Source: Aptenodytes patagonicus
Lineage: Eukaryota > Chordata > Aves > Sphenisciformes > Spheniscidae
Length of the DNA: 64,000 bases
NCBI RefSeq assembly: GCF_965638725.1
Contig: NC_134973.1
Location: 5,886,491-5,950,490, forward strand
Direction of reading: 5' to 3'
Positions 37,341-49,378 of the stretch are shown here, in pieces. Position 1 is the first letter of the stretch, and each line of letters starts with the position of its first letter. A program made the position numbers and the translations under genes. A model generated the notes under the pieces. That model saw nothing but the letters and a program-made list of their open reading frames with translations, made no database searches and was not told where the DNA came from.

Positions 37341-38929
37341 AGAGAAAAGAAACAGAAAAGAATCCAAGTTTTACATCATTCCCGTCTTCTTTTTGAGCCT
37401 GTTGCAGTCAAACTCCACGAAACTGTGAGGATTAAAAGTGATTTTTATAGTAGGAGATGATGATGTTATCCCACGTTTGGCAAAGCTTGTGCTTTATGAA
37501 AAATACCACAAATAGCAAGAGAAGCAATTAAAAGAGTAGCAAACACTCCTACAAGTGCCTTCTTGCCAACAGACATCATCTTCCATTTATTAAGTGAAAG
37601 AAGATCATTTTAGTACAAATGGCTGCTGGGGAACAAAGCAAGTTGCCACAGTCAGTTCTATGCTGATACAATTATATACTCATCTATAGTGCAGGACTGA
37701 AAATAAAAAATCCAAGGAAAAAGTAAACCAGCCTGCATATAAATTGTTACGGAAAATAATGGCCCACTCTCCCCTGACAGCACTAACCCTAAGTGTGACG
37801 CTGCTCACAAATGGCAGCGTTAACAGGGTAACTAACACTATTATTGACATAGCATTTCCTGCCCAAGTAACAGATTTGCCCTTCACTAATTTCAGCTTTC
37901 CCACTTCTTCCTGGGGAAATAAAATATTAGGACCTATTTATAGAAGTTCATGGTTTTAAATTAATTTTTTCCTTTACTACAGCTGTTTTTAGTGGTTGAT
38001 TACTGTTTGTTGGACCAGGTGATCCTTTGCCAGCTGGCTGTGGCTTTTATTAGCTCTTTTAAGAAGACTTGATTTAGAGCTCACAGTTACATTACAAGGA
38101 CAGCAGCTCTGTAATGCAGACCCCTCAAGAGGAGAGATAATTAGGCCTCATGAAAAAAATTGTGTCCGATTCTTTGAACAAAAACCGCTCTTGTTTAAAG
38201 AATGTGGTGCTGTAGGCTAATATTTAACAGCAGTCTTTCTTCTCTCGCTCAGAGCTGGTACATGCAATTAGACCCTGCCCTCCATCAGATATACTGGATA
38301 TTATTTTCTGGGAGCATCTCTCAAAATGGAGGAAGGCCACCCTGTAGCAAGTACAGAATATACCTTGAGAATTGTATTTCTGGAAGTAGGGCAAGAGGTA
38401 CTGGTGGAAGGACATGGTGAAGAGGAAAAGAGCTGAAGAGGTGCTGAGAAGGCTCTTGTACAGGGGAGGGGGAGGAGAGAAACAAACATTGCAGAGAACA
38501 GGAAAAACGATGTGCTGGGAAATGATTAATCCACCCAAAGGCCCTTGCTAAGAAGTGGTGGGACAAGCTCAATGATTTTTGGCAGCCATGAGCTACTTCT
38601 GCTCTCCTCTCAACTCCCGTCTTGCAACCAGATGTGTTTAAGTACAGCTTCATCCCATTCCTGCCCCAGACATCACATCCCCCCGTCAGTGTCCTTCACT
38701 CCATTTCTGGCAGCTCTCTGGCAATATGCCCCCTCCCATATGTGTATTTTACAGCTGTCCCATGTCCCTCCACCTCCAGTAAGTGTTTCTCAAGTGAGCA
38801 GGAGCACACAATCCATGCCGGGGGAAGGGGGCGGGTGTCAAGTTTAAGAACTGGTGTTCTGTATCCTGTTGTTTTCCTACCAGGATTGTTCCCGTTTCCT
38901 GCACTGTCTTATCTGGAGCTGAAAAGCCA

Positions 38930-38992
38930 AAGCACTCATATTTACTTGCTTTGTGTGTGCCTCAGGTTTCTAATCTGTGAAATAGACATTAT
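38930..38992 (-). mobile_element. MIR-like SINE fragment (reverse orientation)
   Basis: The plus-strand text GTGTGCCTCAGGTTTCTAAT followed by CTGTGAAATAGACATTATAA resembles the reverse complement of the MIR segment (gcctcagtttcctcatctgtaaaatggggataat). It is short and diverged. Confidence 0.5.
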
Positions 38993-40450
38993 AAGACTTA
39001 AGAGAAACATAGCTAGGACTACTACAGGGTGGAGGGACAGGAACAAAGTGGTTAAAGGGCTTTCAGTGCCTATACAATTAGTTTCTTTATTTAGTTATCC
39101 TGCTTGCATAAGCCTGTGTATGTCACAGAGGGTTTCAGAGAACCTCAGCATACCATAATGCTGCACAGAGTCCACTGAAATGTAAAAAGAGTAAGATTCA
39201 GATGTTTACATTCTCAGGTGATTCCAGGTACCTGTGTTCAACAGACCTTACAAGAGAATCACTTTCAGGAAGTGCTGAGTATGGTTTCCCCCCCCCAAGG
39301 GCTGAAACTAGACACAGAAAGTCTTAAAAGGGAATAAGCATTTCAATGCTTTCAGTCAGCCTTGAGTTTTAAGAGCTCCACTGAAATGCTGTAGACTTCT
39401 TTGAAATTACTTGGCCACGTTTTCTTGAATACAGAGGTAAAATAAGCATATGCTGTGCTGACATCTTAAAAGCTTACTGTGTAGATCAGACTCATGAAAA
39501 AGCAAAATCTTGCAGATTTTTTTTTTTAAACTTTTTTCCCCCTCTAATGACCATGAATTCACTTAACTATAGGTTATATTAGTGCACTAACTCCCTATGG
39601 GTTAAAAAAATTAAAAGAAAACATTTACCGTACAGCTTTGGAATGTCCTGTTTTTCTGCACAAAGGTGTGGGTCCTGCATACACAGTGTCCATTATCAGA
39701 TGGGAGCCTCTACTGGGAAGATAATTAAAATGCTGCATCACTCACAGCCATGCAGATACAGAACCAGACACAAGGTTTCAAAACAAAACTCAGCCCCCAA
39801 ACCCCAACCCCAGAACCCTCCCCCACAGGGATCCTGGTTTTGTTGGAAGCAGGTAAAAATTGTGGCAATGGTCAAGATGGATTTTTATTAATTGAAGAGA
39901 TGAAAAATATGTCAGTTCAGCCTTTGTGGGTAAATACATATTTCATTTTTTTCCCCCCCACTCAGTTGTAACTGTAAATTCAGACTCATTCTGCTTGACA
40001 GTTTCTTTGGAGGTGCTCTCAACTGATGTAAATATGAGAGCAGGAGTGGGCTGAAGAAGTATCCTTAGTTGGTTACCAGAGCCTTTATTTGGAACTAAAT
40101 ATCAAGAGAAAAAAGGCTTTTTTTTTTTCCTCTCAAAGAGATCAGGAAAAGGAAAACATGTGCTTGGAGATAAGGAGAGATAAAAGCATTCCATTTAAAG
40201 ATGCCTGTGATAGAAATCAAGATGTTCATCTGCCAAGTCAGTAATTTCATGGCCTTATGACCATGCAGAGCTTCCGTTTCTATTACCTTTTCCCACACTA
40301 ACTGTAAGCACCAACTTATTGGCATGAAAGTTTAGTTTGTCCAAGCAGCTCAGCCCGTTAGGGAGGAATTACACAGGCTGAACTTGAAGATAAAACTCTC
40401 TTTGACTTCAGAAGGGGAAAAACAGTTCTCCCCTAAGTTTACATTCAGCT

Positions 40451-40628
40451 TTGAGGCACAGCGAGGCCCAGGAATAGGCTGTGAATTCTCTGTCCTTGGA
40501 AGGTTTGAAGACAGGTTAGACGAACACCTCTCAGGAGAAGTTTGGGCAGAGCTCATTTTTCTGTGAGGAATGAGGACAGCTGAAATGGCCATTTGAGGTG
40601 ACTTCCAACCCTGTTTTCTGATTCATTA
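40451..40628 (+). mobile_element. CR1 LINE 3' end (truncated, diverged)
   Basis: Matches the usual CR1 tail order: TTGAGGCACAGCGAGGCCCA, then GCTGTGAATTCTCTGTCCTT, then GGAAGGTTTGAAGACAGGTT, and the terminal GAGGTGACTTCCAACCCTG followed by a degenerate TGATTCATT. This corresponds to CR1 'gaggcac...ctgtggat...ttggaggttttcaagaccaggctgga...ggtcccttccaaccc...attctatgattc'. It is 5'-truncated as most CR1 copies are, and non-coding. Confidence 0.72.
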
Positions 40629-43176
40629 GGAGTGAGATCACGGTGACAGTAGATCCTATACAACACCTAGATTAACAGAGGTCAAGAGCTCAAAATGCAT
40701 TTGCTGCTTTAAAATAGGTTTTTTTGGTCTGTTTTTTGTTTAAAGCAAGCAGCGGATTTCAGTTCGAAAATTCTTTGAAAATCCTAGCTCTGCATGTTTC
40801 ACAAGCTAGCATATGCAAACAGCAAAGCATTCTAGGCTAAAATTATCTGTACTATTATTAGAAAGCCATAAGAAGGAACATATGGATTGATACTAGCATA
40901 AGTGCAGAAGGGCCTTCCAGAGCTGTGCTGCCGTGCAGCAGTTTCACCCCCAAACAGGAGCGGTTCCGATGCCTACTGTTCATTCCCCATGGGGAAGTAT
41001 AACTGATGTGCTGCGAGAGATTTGACCTGTGCTTTTCTCTTTGAAAGGGACATGTAGTTCCCTGCCCTATCTCCTGAGGTTAGAGAGGGCTGTTCTTGTA
41101 TGCTTTGCTTTTGTTTGTTTCCTTTCCTGACTTTGCCTAACTACCAAACACTCGTTAATTGTTATACAGGTATTTGTCATTTTAGTCATTACCCCTGCTT
41201 CGCTCAGGCAGCAGACAGGCTCCCTTGTGCTGGGCAGCGTGGAAGCCCACACCACTTTCATGGCTTTTTTTTTTTTCCCTTCCCCTTCCTGCTTGGAACA
41301 ATTAAACTTTTGCCCAAAGATTTTGCATGCTTACTCACTTAGGCTTCGCATCCAGCAAAACATGTTTAGCTTTGGCACCAGTGGATCGAAGCATTCACTT
41401 AAGATTAAGCATGTGGGTAAGTGCCCAGCCACCTGCAGCCTTGGAGCTCAGCAGCCTGTTACTCTGCTGCCCCTTAGTTTCTGCAAGTTTGGAACTGACA
41501 GAGCAGGGCACCTGTAAACACCCTTCCAGAGGGCTCCTCCTCAGTGCAGGAGCTTGGCCAAGAGGCAGTCTCACATCACTGGGTTTTGTTGGTCTCAACC
41601 CTGCTCTGGAAGCCCCTGCTGCTGGATGGTGAGGATGGGAAGGGCGAAGGCAGCTGCCCCCTCCCACAGCCAGCCAGGCATCTTTGGGTGCCCCAGGCCC
41701 CCTCAGACCAGCCCTGCTGACAGTGAGGGGGTTTGGGTTAGTGGCCTTGGGGAACCCCAGGTGACCCCATCCTGGTGCCAGGCTGGAGAGGGAGAGGGTA
41801 AGGGCCTTCCACTGCATGGTTTCCACATCCCCACCTCATGTCACTGATGCTGGCCAAGCTCTGCAGCAGCCACCACGCTTCGCCCTGCACATGGGGCTGG
41901 CGGCAGCCGCCCCTGGGCAGCCCGGCCAGTCACACTCTTACATCCCTTCCTCAGGCAAAGCTCCTCAGCCTCACCCAGGTCCCTCCTCGCCCTGCCACCT
42001 CATGCGGAGCTGGTAAGTACGGCCAGTGGAGGAAGGGCACTAAAGGCACTGGGCGTAGCCTCTGCCTCAGATGCTGGTGCACAAAAGGGCTTCTGCAGTT
42101 TGGCAGTTTCCTGCCTGTGCACTGACAGGCTTTCCCTCAGTTTGACTAGCACACTGTGAAATAAATCCCTGCAGACAAACACCGCATTCACGGATTACAG
42201 AGCAGCCCTATATCTGTCAGCTGGGATGGGCTTCTCCCATCTTCTGCAGCTTGCTCGGAGAATAGGAGCATGCAGAGCAGGAGACCCAGAGGCTTGAGCT
42301 CACGCACCCGGTGAGGACATGTACTCACAGTGTGCTGGGCTGTCTGCACGTGCATGCTCACCTTCAAAGCCAACAAGCGCCTGTTCTCACCAGGAAGCCG
42401 CGTCACATTTAGGCCAGAGTTGCTCAAAGAACCAGTTTAGACAAGATTCCTGCATCCAGTGTTTTCAGTCTGGCATCTTTTACCACCACTAAATGCAAAG
42501 CTTTTAATTAATAATAGACTAAGATGCCTGGAGCAAAGACTGCCATTATGAACTGTAAATGCACGCGGTATCAGTCACATAGCATCATAAGGCTTCTTGG
42601 CTCTCTTGCAATATGTATGTTGACGGTAAGTTATGTGACTGATTGTTCTTCTCTAACCTGTTACACAGAAATGACGATGACTTTCTAGACTACCGCACAG
42701 AACGTTTCAAAACAGATGGGAGAATTTCAGATTTAGTCTCTAGTAAATATGAGTTACATATGCAAATAACTCTTTAGTTAGGAAACTTCCTCTTCTTTTT
42801 ACTATTTGAAAAGTCAGATAATGTCAGAATCTGAACTAGCTTCACTATTTCTGGTACTTCTGTTTCTGCAGTTCACTATTTGGAGAAGTAAAGATTGCTA
42901 ACCACAGCCTGCGTTCAAAATGCCAGGGCTGAAAGGAACATCTTGCAGAGTCTGGTTTTTAAAATTCTATTTTCAATATTTATATTTTGTTTCAATTTTG
43001 ATTGGTACACTGTAGAGGCTAATCCTGCAAATATTTACACAAGTCAAGCTTTCTATATATAGTTCATTTGAGCTCAATGGGAGCTCACCTTAATGAAGGC
43101 ACATGTTCCGCAGTAGCATTTATTTTGGACTGAGCATTGAAAAAATTTAGTTGCATCTGCTAGCCAGATTTTTTTA

Positions 43177-43216
43177 ATATATATGTATATACACACACAC
43201 AGACACACACACACCC
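43177..43216. repeat. (TA)n(CA)n compound microsatellite
   Basis: A TATATATGTATATA segment continues into ACACACACACAGACACACACACACC. Confidence 0.9.
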
Positions 43217-44113
43217 CTATGATGATTATTTTAGGTTCTGAGAGAAAGAAAGAATATTCAAACAGTCACTTACTGATCTCCACTTGAGAGAAGGCTCAGT
43301 GAGATAGAAAACAGCAGCATGGTAAGTATTCTTTTATAGCATAAATGATACCATAGACAATTGTTTCTAAACAAAATCAATTATGGCATTAAAAATTGTA
43401 GATTTTTTAAGAACAAGTTTTAGATATGTGGATGCAAGGTCCATTTTTTAGTTTCTGAAAAGCATCCCACAAACAACTTCTTCGTATATCCAATTTCCCT
43501 TTGATGCAAGTAGTGCTACCATTTTGACAAACGAAAGTAGTATGAGCCCTGTTGGCCATGGGGAGGCGGGAGACTGAGGAGCTGATTCCTGACACTTTCC
43601 CTTATTATTTTCCATAAGTGAGTACAGAATTGGCCATGGGTACGAGCTTGCTCGGATCACAGAACTCAGGCTTGCAAGCAGAGCACTACACTTCAGCAAG
43701 TTACCCTTCCATTAGCTGAGCTAAGGTTGCTGCTGGGGTGGTTCAGTGAGAGTGTTAATCTCTGTTATGCTGTGGGTTTAGAACATGCACATGAACAGCT
43801 ACTGTGGCTCAGCTGAGGTATGATAATTTCTTAAGCTGAGCTACTTGATCAGGACTCAGAGCCCATAGGTACGCGTAAGTTATATCTATAATAAATTCAT
43901 CATTCCAGGACCATGCCCACAAGCTACCCTCCAGGTCTTCAAAGTGGACACATTTACTTATTTTAAAGAATGAACAAATTGTTTTTTAAAAAGAATCATG
44001 AGAGGAGTCACTGATCTACAATTATTGCTCTGTTGGGACAGGGCTAGAAACAGGCCCCAGGACTGCTATTTTATGCACATCAGCTTTCACTTATCTCCAA
44101 CACATTTTTACAG

Positions 44114-45305
44114 AATGAGAGTGTCGGTGATGGAAGGTGCAGTGATGCCAGTTCACTTCGCATGGATCTCTCCAATCTTGTGACCTGGGCACACACTCAT
44201 GGGACCATATGCAATCAAATCCCAGCCTTGGAAATTGTGCAGAACATGGGTCATCCTACCAAGGACAATTCTGTTCTGTGGATATGTGGAGTTGGACATG
44301 CGTATCACTGGCAGTGTGGAAAATTATATGTCAGAAGCAGAGAAGAGACTGAAGCTGTAGAAAAGAGAAAGAGGTTAGTATCTTCTGAGGTGTCATCAAG
44401 GGAAGCTAATTTAGATGAAAAGAGGTTCAGGATGACCCCATCTTTTGAGAGGGCTAAAGCAGATGCTGTTAGCACAGGGTCATGTAGCAGATCTCCAGGG
44501 GTCACTCAGCAGAAAGACGACACAGTCTACATAATACATAATGAACCATCACCCAGAGAAAATCGGAAAAGTAGCAAAATAGCATGCTTTGCAGCGGAGC
44601 AGCATTTGTCAATATCTGGTGGTGAGGTCAAAACTGACAGACATAAGGTGAAGCTAGAAAGTAACGAAGATCTACAAATCATATCTGATGAAGAACAGTG
44701 TATATCGGATGAAGACCACCAAGGAGACAGAATCAACCAGAATATTCTGTCAGAATCACCAATTAAAGGTGTGACTGCTGAGGTAGATTTGCAAATGCAT
44801 CGCAATCAGATGGCATTTAACAAGCTGACAGCCACCCAAACATCTGGCTTCGCACCCATAGGAAAGCCACCCCTAACTCTTGCCTGCATTCTAAAGTCCC
44901 CTGTCAGCAATCAAGAGAGCCTGGACAGAAGCTTCTTGAGGTTAGGTCCTCTTAATCCTGCAGGGTCCATAACCGAAACTTCTAGAGCAAGAAATTCCGC
45001 TGGATCAGCAATACCAAAAGAACATTTAAAATCTGTTCCCGTCTCCAACATTGAAGCAAAGGCCCAACTCGAGTCACCTGCCTCCGTCACATTCTTTGAG
45101 TTTGAAGCCACTGTAGATGTCCAGCAGCAACTCCAGCTGAGCCCTCCTGAGCATAGCATACCAGGTATAGGCTTAAGTGGGAACATTACTGAAAACCCTG
45201 TTGAGGAGAGTGAACCATCAGGATCTGGGCATGCACCTCATCTTTCAGCCTCATTGAGTCCAGAGAGCAAGAATGCAGACCATTCACCTGCATCTTCAAA
45301 CAAAA
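44114..45305 (+). CDS. KIAA1958L: KIAA1958-like, first visible coding exon
   Basis: The acceptor CACATTTTTACAG ends at 44113. The frame is open from 44114 through (NESVGDGRCSDASSLR) to Met at 44162, whose context CGCATGG is weak at -3. The exon encodes the KIAA1958 N-terminal module and the long disordered region, including VKTD (156-159), VKLE (163-166) and the acidic hydrophobic patch IISDEE (173-178). The donor is AAA/GTAAGA after 45305. If the exon is not spliced, the frame runs on 20 codons to a stop at 45365, removing the recombinase-like domain. Confidence 0.85.
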
Positions 45306-48300
45306 GTAAGAGAGTCTGGAGTTTTATTCCTGGAGGGGTTTGTGGGTGTGTGGGTGCATTCTACTAATCAACTTTCCCAAAATTAATTTAAAGGAAGGTG
45401 AGTTCATATAGCTGCCAAAATCTGTATTGTAGCATCTAAGTAAACGCCTCTGATTTGGGGCACTCTGTTTCTACTAAAAGGGATGGAAAAGGTTCCTCCC
45501 TTGAATCAGCACTTCAACAGATAATGCCATTCACTGAGGTACCCAAATGTGTACTTGACTGTAGCCCAGCCATAACTACCCAGTTTGAATACTTTGGTCT
45601 TTCATTTTACTATCACCACGTAGTATGTTGGCTGTACTTAAAAGAGTCCCTGTGAGAAACTGGAGCCAGAGATGGGAACTTGGCTATCAAGAGAAGAAAA
45701 CAAGAGGAAGTAACTTTTAAAGCAGTGAAACAGAGAAATTGTGGCTGAAACTCTGGCTGCACCAAAGTCAATGGCAAAAATCCCAGAGATTGCAATGGGA
45801 GCAAAGTTTCAGTCCTGCATATTAAATTACATGAGCTAAACAAATTGCTTTAGTGCTTTTAAGAATTTTAAGATTTTCATACACGCTGTCCTTGGAATCC
45901 TGCTGGAGTGGGGAGGGTTATAATTGCTCGAACATTAACTTGCAAGATACACTGCTTACTAGGGAACTTTCAGTACCAAGGTTAAGCCGTGCAGAGAGTG
46001 CATTTTAAATGTTTGCATATCATAAGAATATACTGTTTGACGAAGATTTTAGAAGCCTAGCTTGCGGCTGTTTTAATCCTGCTATAAAACAGATACCATC
46101 TGCACAAGAAGGAACAGCTGATGTGCAGTGTTTGGACATTATCAAAACTATGCTAGTTTCTTGCAAGTAGTGGGGAAGCCATCAATGGAATTGATTTAAT
46201 TCATTTAATACAATGATCATATTTTAGGATAGGTGTGTATAATACACTGGAGCCTTAATGCCAGGTACATATATGTTATTTAACCTAATGATTAAACACC
46301 TCACATAGAATGCAAATGTCCAGGTTTTTAAAGATGTTATAGTAAAGCCACAAAATTTGCATCTGTAATGATTTGAGTGCCTGCAGGTGCTATTTCACAT
46401 TAATACCAAGTAAACTGCCGACTAGTCAGTTCTGTGGTTTTATCTGCTAGTATCTAGGTGTAACATTGAATTATATTTTAAAAATCTGCCTCAAAGAGTA
46501 AGAGTATATGTTTTCCATCCAGTGGCTTAATGCCTTGGCTCCATCTAACTGAGAAGCAGCCCCCAACAGTGTGTGTCTCACTTCCACATGCTCAGTATGA
46601 GAATCCCATTTCATATTCCCCAAAACCTGTTCTGTTCCCACAGTCACAGTCCAGCCCCGTGGCCTTGTCCGTGGCACGCCAGGTGCCCAGCCTGGCAGAG
46701 CTGCTGTGGCACTGCCCTGTGGCCACGCAGGATGCTTCCCGACTGACCGCATCTCCAAAACTCCTCCCTAGCAGGAGGGCAGGGCTGTAACTACGCTGCC
46801 CCCCCTCCCACCCCAAATACACCTGTCCCACTGCACCAGACATTTATACCTATTTCTCTGCTGAAATAATAACCTATCTATCTCAACTAGCTGTAACATT
46901 AAAGAGCAACAGTCTACTGCAGGTTTCTGCAGCGCAGGGGACTAGACAGCGTCCTTCAGAAGAAGAGAGATTACTGAAATAGTATTTTGGGGTTTGTCTG
47001 TAACACAATGGGTGGACACTTAAAGCACCATTAGTATTCCTGAATAGACTCAGGGTTACAGACATTCGTGTTCCTTATGGAGCCACAACCGTACAAACTG
47101 GCACAGTTGTTCTTTGTGAACACTATTTGACTATTTTTGTAATTGGCAACATATATCATCAGAAGGGACTGGGAATTCATCTGGGAATGTCTGTGTAGTA
47201 GCCGTTTCTGCCAAGATAAATGGCTTATGGCTCAAGTGAGGCCTCTGCATGTATTGGTTTAGAAGCCATTCATCTCTTCACATAGAGCAGTCAGTAACAA
47301 AACAAGCAAAAAAAACCAAAACGGCAGCACAGGGATCAGTAGAATCCACCTCAGTCCAGCCGCAGCATTTTAAGATAACAGCTAAGCGTGTATAAAATAA
47401 CTTGGTGCAAGAAGGGGAATCTCTAGATGTTGGCTCTAGAATCCTTTTCAACCTACCCCTCTTCAGCCCTGGAAGAGTCACAGGCGAGCAGATGGAGCTT
47501 TTCAGCAATCCAAAGAATTAATTTCTCATGCTACATCAAACTAGGTAGATGTGGTATTGCCATAGCAACTTGAGAGAGAACCCAACTGGAATCCTGGCAA
47601 TCCTTTAAAAAAAAAAAAAAATTACACTTTTACTCATCTTTTTGTTCTCCCTCACTGTCTACCCCTAACTTTAGTTAATGTTTTTATTTCACAATGAGAG
47701 TTCTCCTGCCTGAAGAGATTTTTGTAAAGAAGAATGCTTTGAAGTGTATTTTGCATAATACAAACTGTATCATACAACACTTTGAACATATGAAGTGGAT
47801 GCTACTTAGTCCCGAGGCAGATCACAAGATCCACGTACAGGCCAACTCCCATCTATTTTAACAGAGCAGAGTTTGGCCCCTGCAGTCACCATAAAATACA
47901 CACCAGAGTAGTTGCAAATTGATGAAAGTACATCCAGTCCATTTTGGGTTGCTTGGGCTTCATAGCCAGCACTGCAGGCTCAGGACTGCAGCCACTGGTT
48001 ACACGGCTGGTCCCACGGGTGTGGGCCTACGAGCACACTTGGAGTCAACTCCAAAAATCAGCCAGAGTGAAGTTCAATGTCAAGCCAAGCCATCAGTGAC
48101 AGGTCTGGTCTCCAGTCCTATATTGCTGTCTGAGAAGGCCCATAGAACTTGCACCAATGCTTTCTACCCCACAGTGGCATTCAGTGATTAAATCTCATTA
48201 GGAACTCATTCTCTCCCACTTAAACATAATCCAAAAAGAAAGAATATCTTAAGTTTATCTACATGGTAGTATGCAGATTCACCAGCCAGGTGAGAAAGAA

Positions 48301-49378
48301 CAAGAAAGGAGGCAGTCCTTTCCCTGTCTAGGCTAGCGCTGTCAAATGGTGCTGGCTGGCTTGTTGAGGACATGGATCTAAACCAAAGCTTTAAAGGAAG
48401 GGAGTTACCAAAGTCCCATAATCTCTGAATTACTTTTAGAAGGAAGGTGAACATTATTCTGCATCTCCTTATATTTCACTGATCTCCTTGTAAGTTCTTG
48501 CTGTCCACAAAGCTGTGTCTTATCTTTTAGATGTGTCGAAGAAGTGGGAGAAGAAGAGAAACCGCAACGCTGGCGATATAAAAATTTTCAAAGACTGGCT
48601 GGTTTTACATTGCCCTTCTGAAATGCGCGAGATCTATAAGCTGCCACCCAAAGACCTCGATAATTACCTGGCCTCGTTCTACAGTTCTGCAAAGAGACAG
48701 AACGGCACAGATTTTTCTGCCAGTTCTTTGCACTTCTTTCAGAGCAGCATAGAGAGATACCTCAAGGATCACAACTATGAGTACAGTGTGGTTAAAGGGT
48801 TGGAATTCAGAGCGTCTCAGGAAGCCTTGAAACTAAAACATCAGCACCTATCTCAAAAAGAGAGAGAGGGAGAGTGGAATATTTTGGAGAACCTGACAGA
48901 TGAAGATGTGGAAAGTCTTCGTAAGAAGGGACTTTTAAGTAAGACGCACCCTCACGGCTTTTTGCACCTCATGTTCACAAATATCATTAGGGGGTTTGGG
49001 GCAAGTACACATAGTCGGAGCCATAATGTGTACTGGGGACAGCTTGTGCTAAAAAAGAATGAGGGAGAGCTAGAGTACTTGGAGTGGAAGGATGATCTGA
49101 GTGCAGAGGTACGTACAGGGGAGTCGGGTCCACGTCTCTTTGCCAAGCCTGACAATCCAGGTAGCTGTCCAGTCGCAGATTATAAGGAGTATGCAAAGAG
49201 GAGGCCACTGGATATGCTTCATGACTACGATCCACTTTATCTAGCTCCCAAGCCTCTGTGCTCCATATGGGACCAAATATGGTACTGTAGAAAGTCACTG
49301 ACAAAAGCCAAAATGGAAAAGATCTTGAAAGTGATTATCCAGCAAGTCAAAGGACCTGTAAAGAAGTCCAAGAAATAA
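44114..49378 (+). CDS. KIAA1958L: KIAA1958-like protein with Crypton-derived recombinase domain (domesticated transposon gene)
   Basis: Two exons join in frame: 44114-45305 (donor GTAAGA) and 48531-49378 (acceptor TTATCTTTTAG), phase 1. Counting from Met at 44162 the product is 663 residues; human KIAA1958 is about 716. The N-terminus (LVTWAHTHGTIC at 6-17, GHAYHW at 45-50) closely matches the KIAA1958 N-terminus as I remember it. Residues about 80-380 are low-complexity, Ser/Pro/acidic and probably disordered. Residues about 395-655 resemble the DUF3504/Crypton tyrosine-recombinase core (NGTDFSASSLHFFQSSIERY, LEYLEWKDD, CPVADYKEYAKRRP, DPLYL). Relatives (KIAA1958, QRICH1, ZMYM2-4, KCTD1) are domesticated Cryptons. 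The molecular role is unknown; nuclear DNA- or chromatin-binding is an inference. The true start may lie in an upstream exon. Confidence 0.87.
45306..48530 (+). other. KIAA1958L: Intron between the two visible KIAA1958-like exons
   Basis: 3225 bp, GTAAGA...TTTTAG. It contains a GC-richer patch at 46540-46840 and an A14 run near 47607-47620. No other coding exon is recognisable; the open frames in it carry no motif. Confidence 0.75.
48531..49378 (+). CDS. KIAA1958L: KIAA1958-like, terminal exon with recombinase-derived domain
   Basis: The acceptor is TCTTATCTTTTAG. Joining the single base A of 45305 to AT gives Asn382, then VSKKWEKKRNRNAG. Residues 383-663 are encoded, ending VKGPVKKSKK and TAA at 49376-49378. 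The basic segment KKWEKKRNR and the basic C-terminal tail suggest nucleic-acid contact or nuclear import. The whole recombinase-like domain sits in this one exon, as expected if it came from a transposon insertion fused to a host N-terminal exon. Confidence 0.9.

Larger units (their letters stand above)
37350..44113. other. Upstream region of the KIAA1958-like gene (probable intron 1 or intergenic)
   Basis: No recognisable coding exon. Repeats seen: a MIR-like fragment at about 38930-38992, a CR1 tail at 40451-40628 and a TA/CA microsatellite at 43177-43216. A moderately GC-rich stretch at 41400-42060 has open frames in several phases but no motif. A non-coding or short coding first exon of the KIAA1958-like gene is expected somewhere upstream of 44113. 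Confidence 0.6.

Noticed and set aside
43998-44183. 61-codon frame across the KIAA1958-like acceptor
   Set aside because: It crosses the intron/exon boundary. Only its last part (from 44115) could matter, as an upstream frame in the leader, not as a gene.
44114-49378. Calling the gene KIAA1958 itself
   Set aside because: Only the N-terminal module is closely similar. The recombinase-like domain is divergent and shorter, and the location differs from the human chromosome 9 gene. A paralogue or '-like' gene is the safer call.
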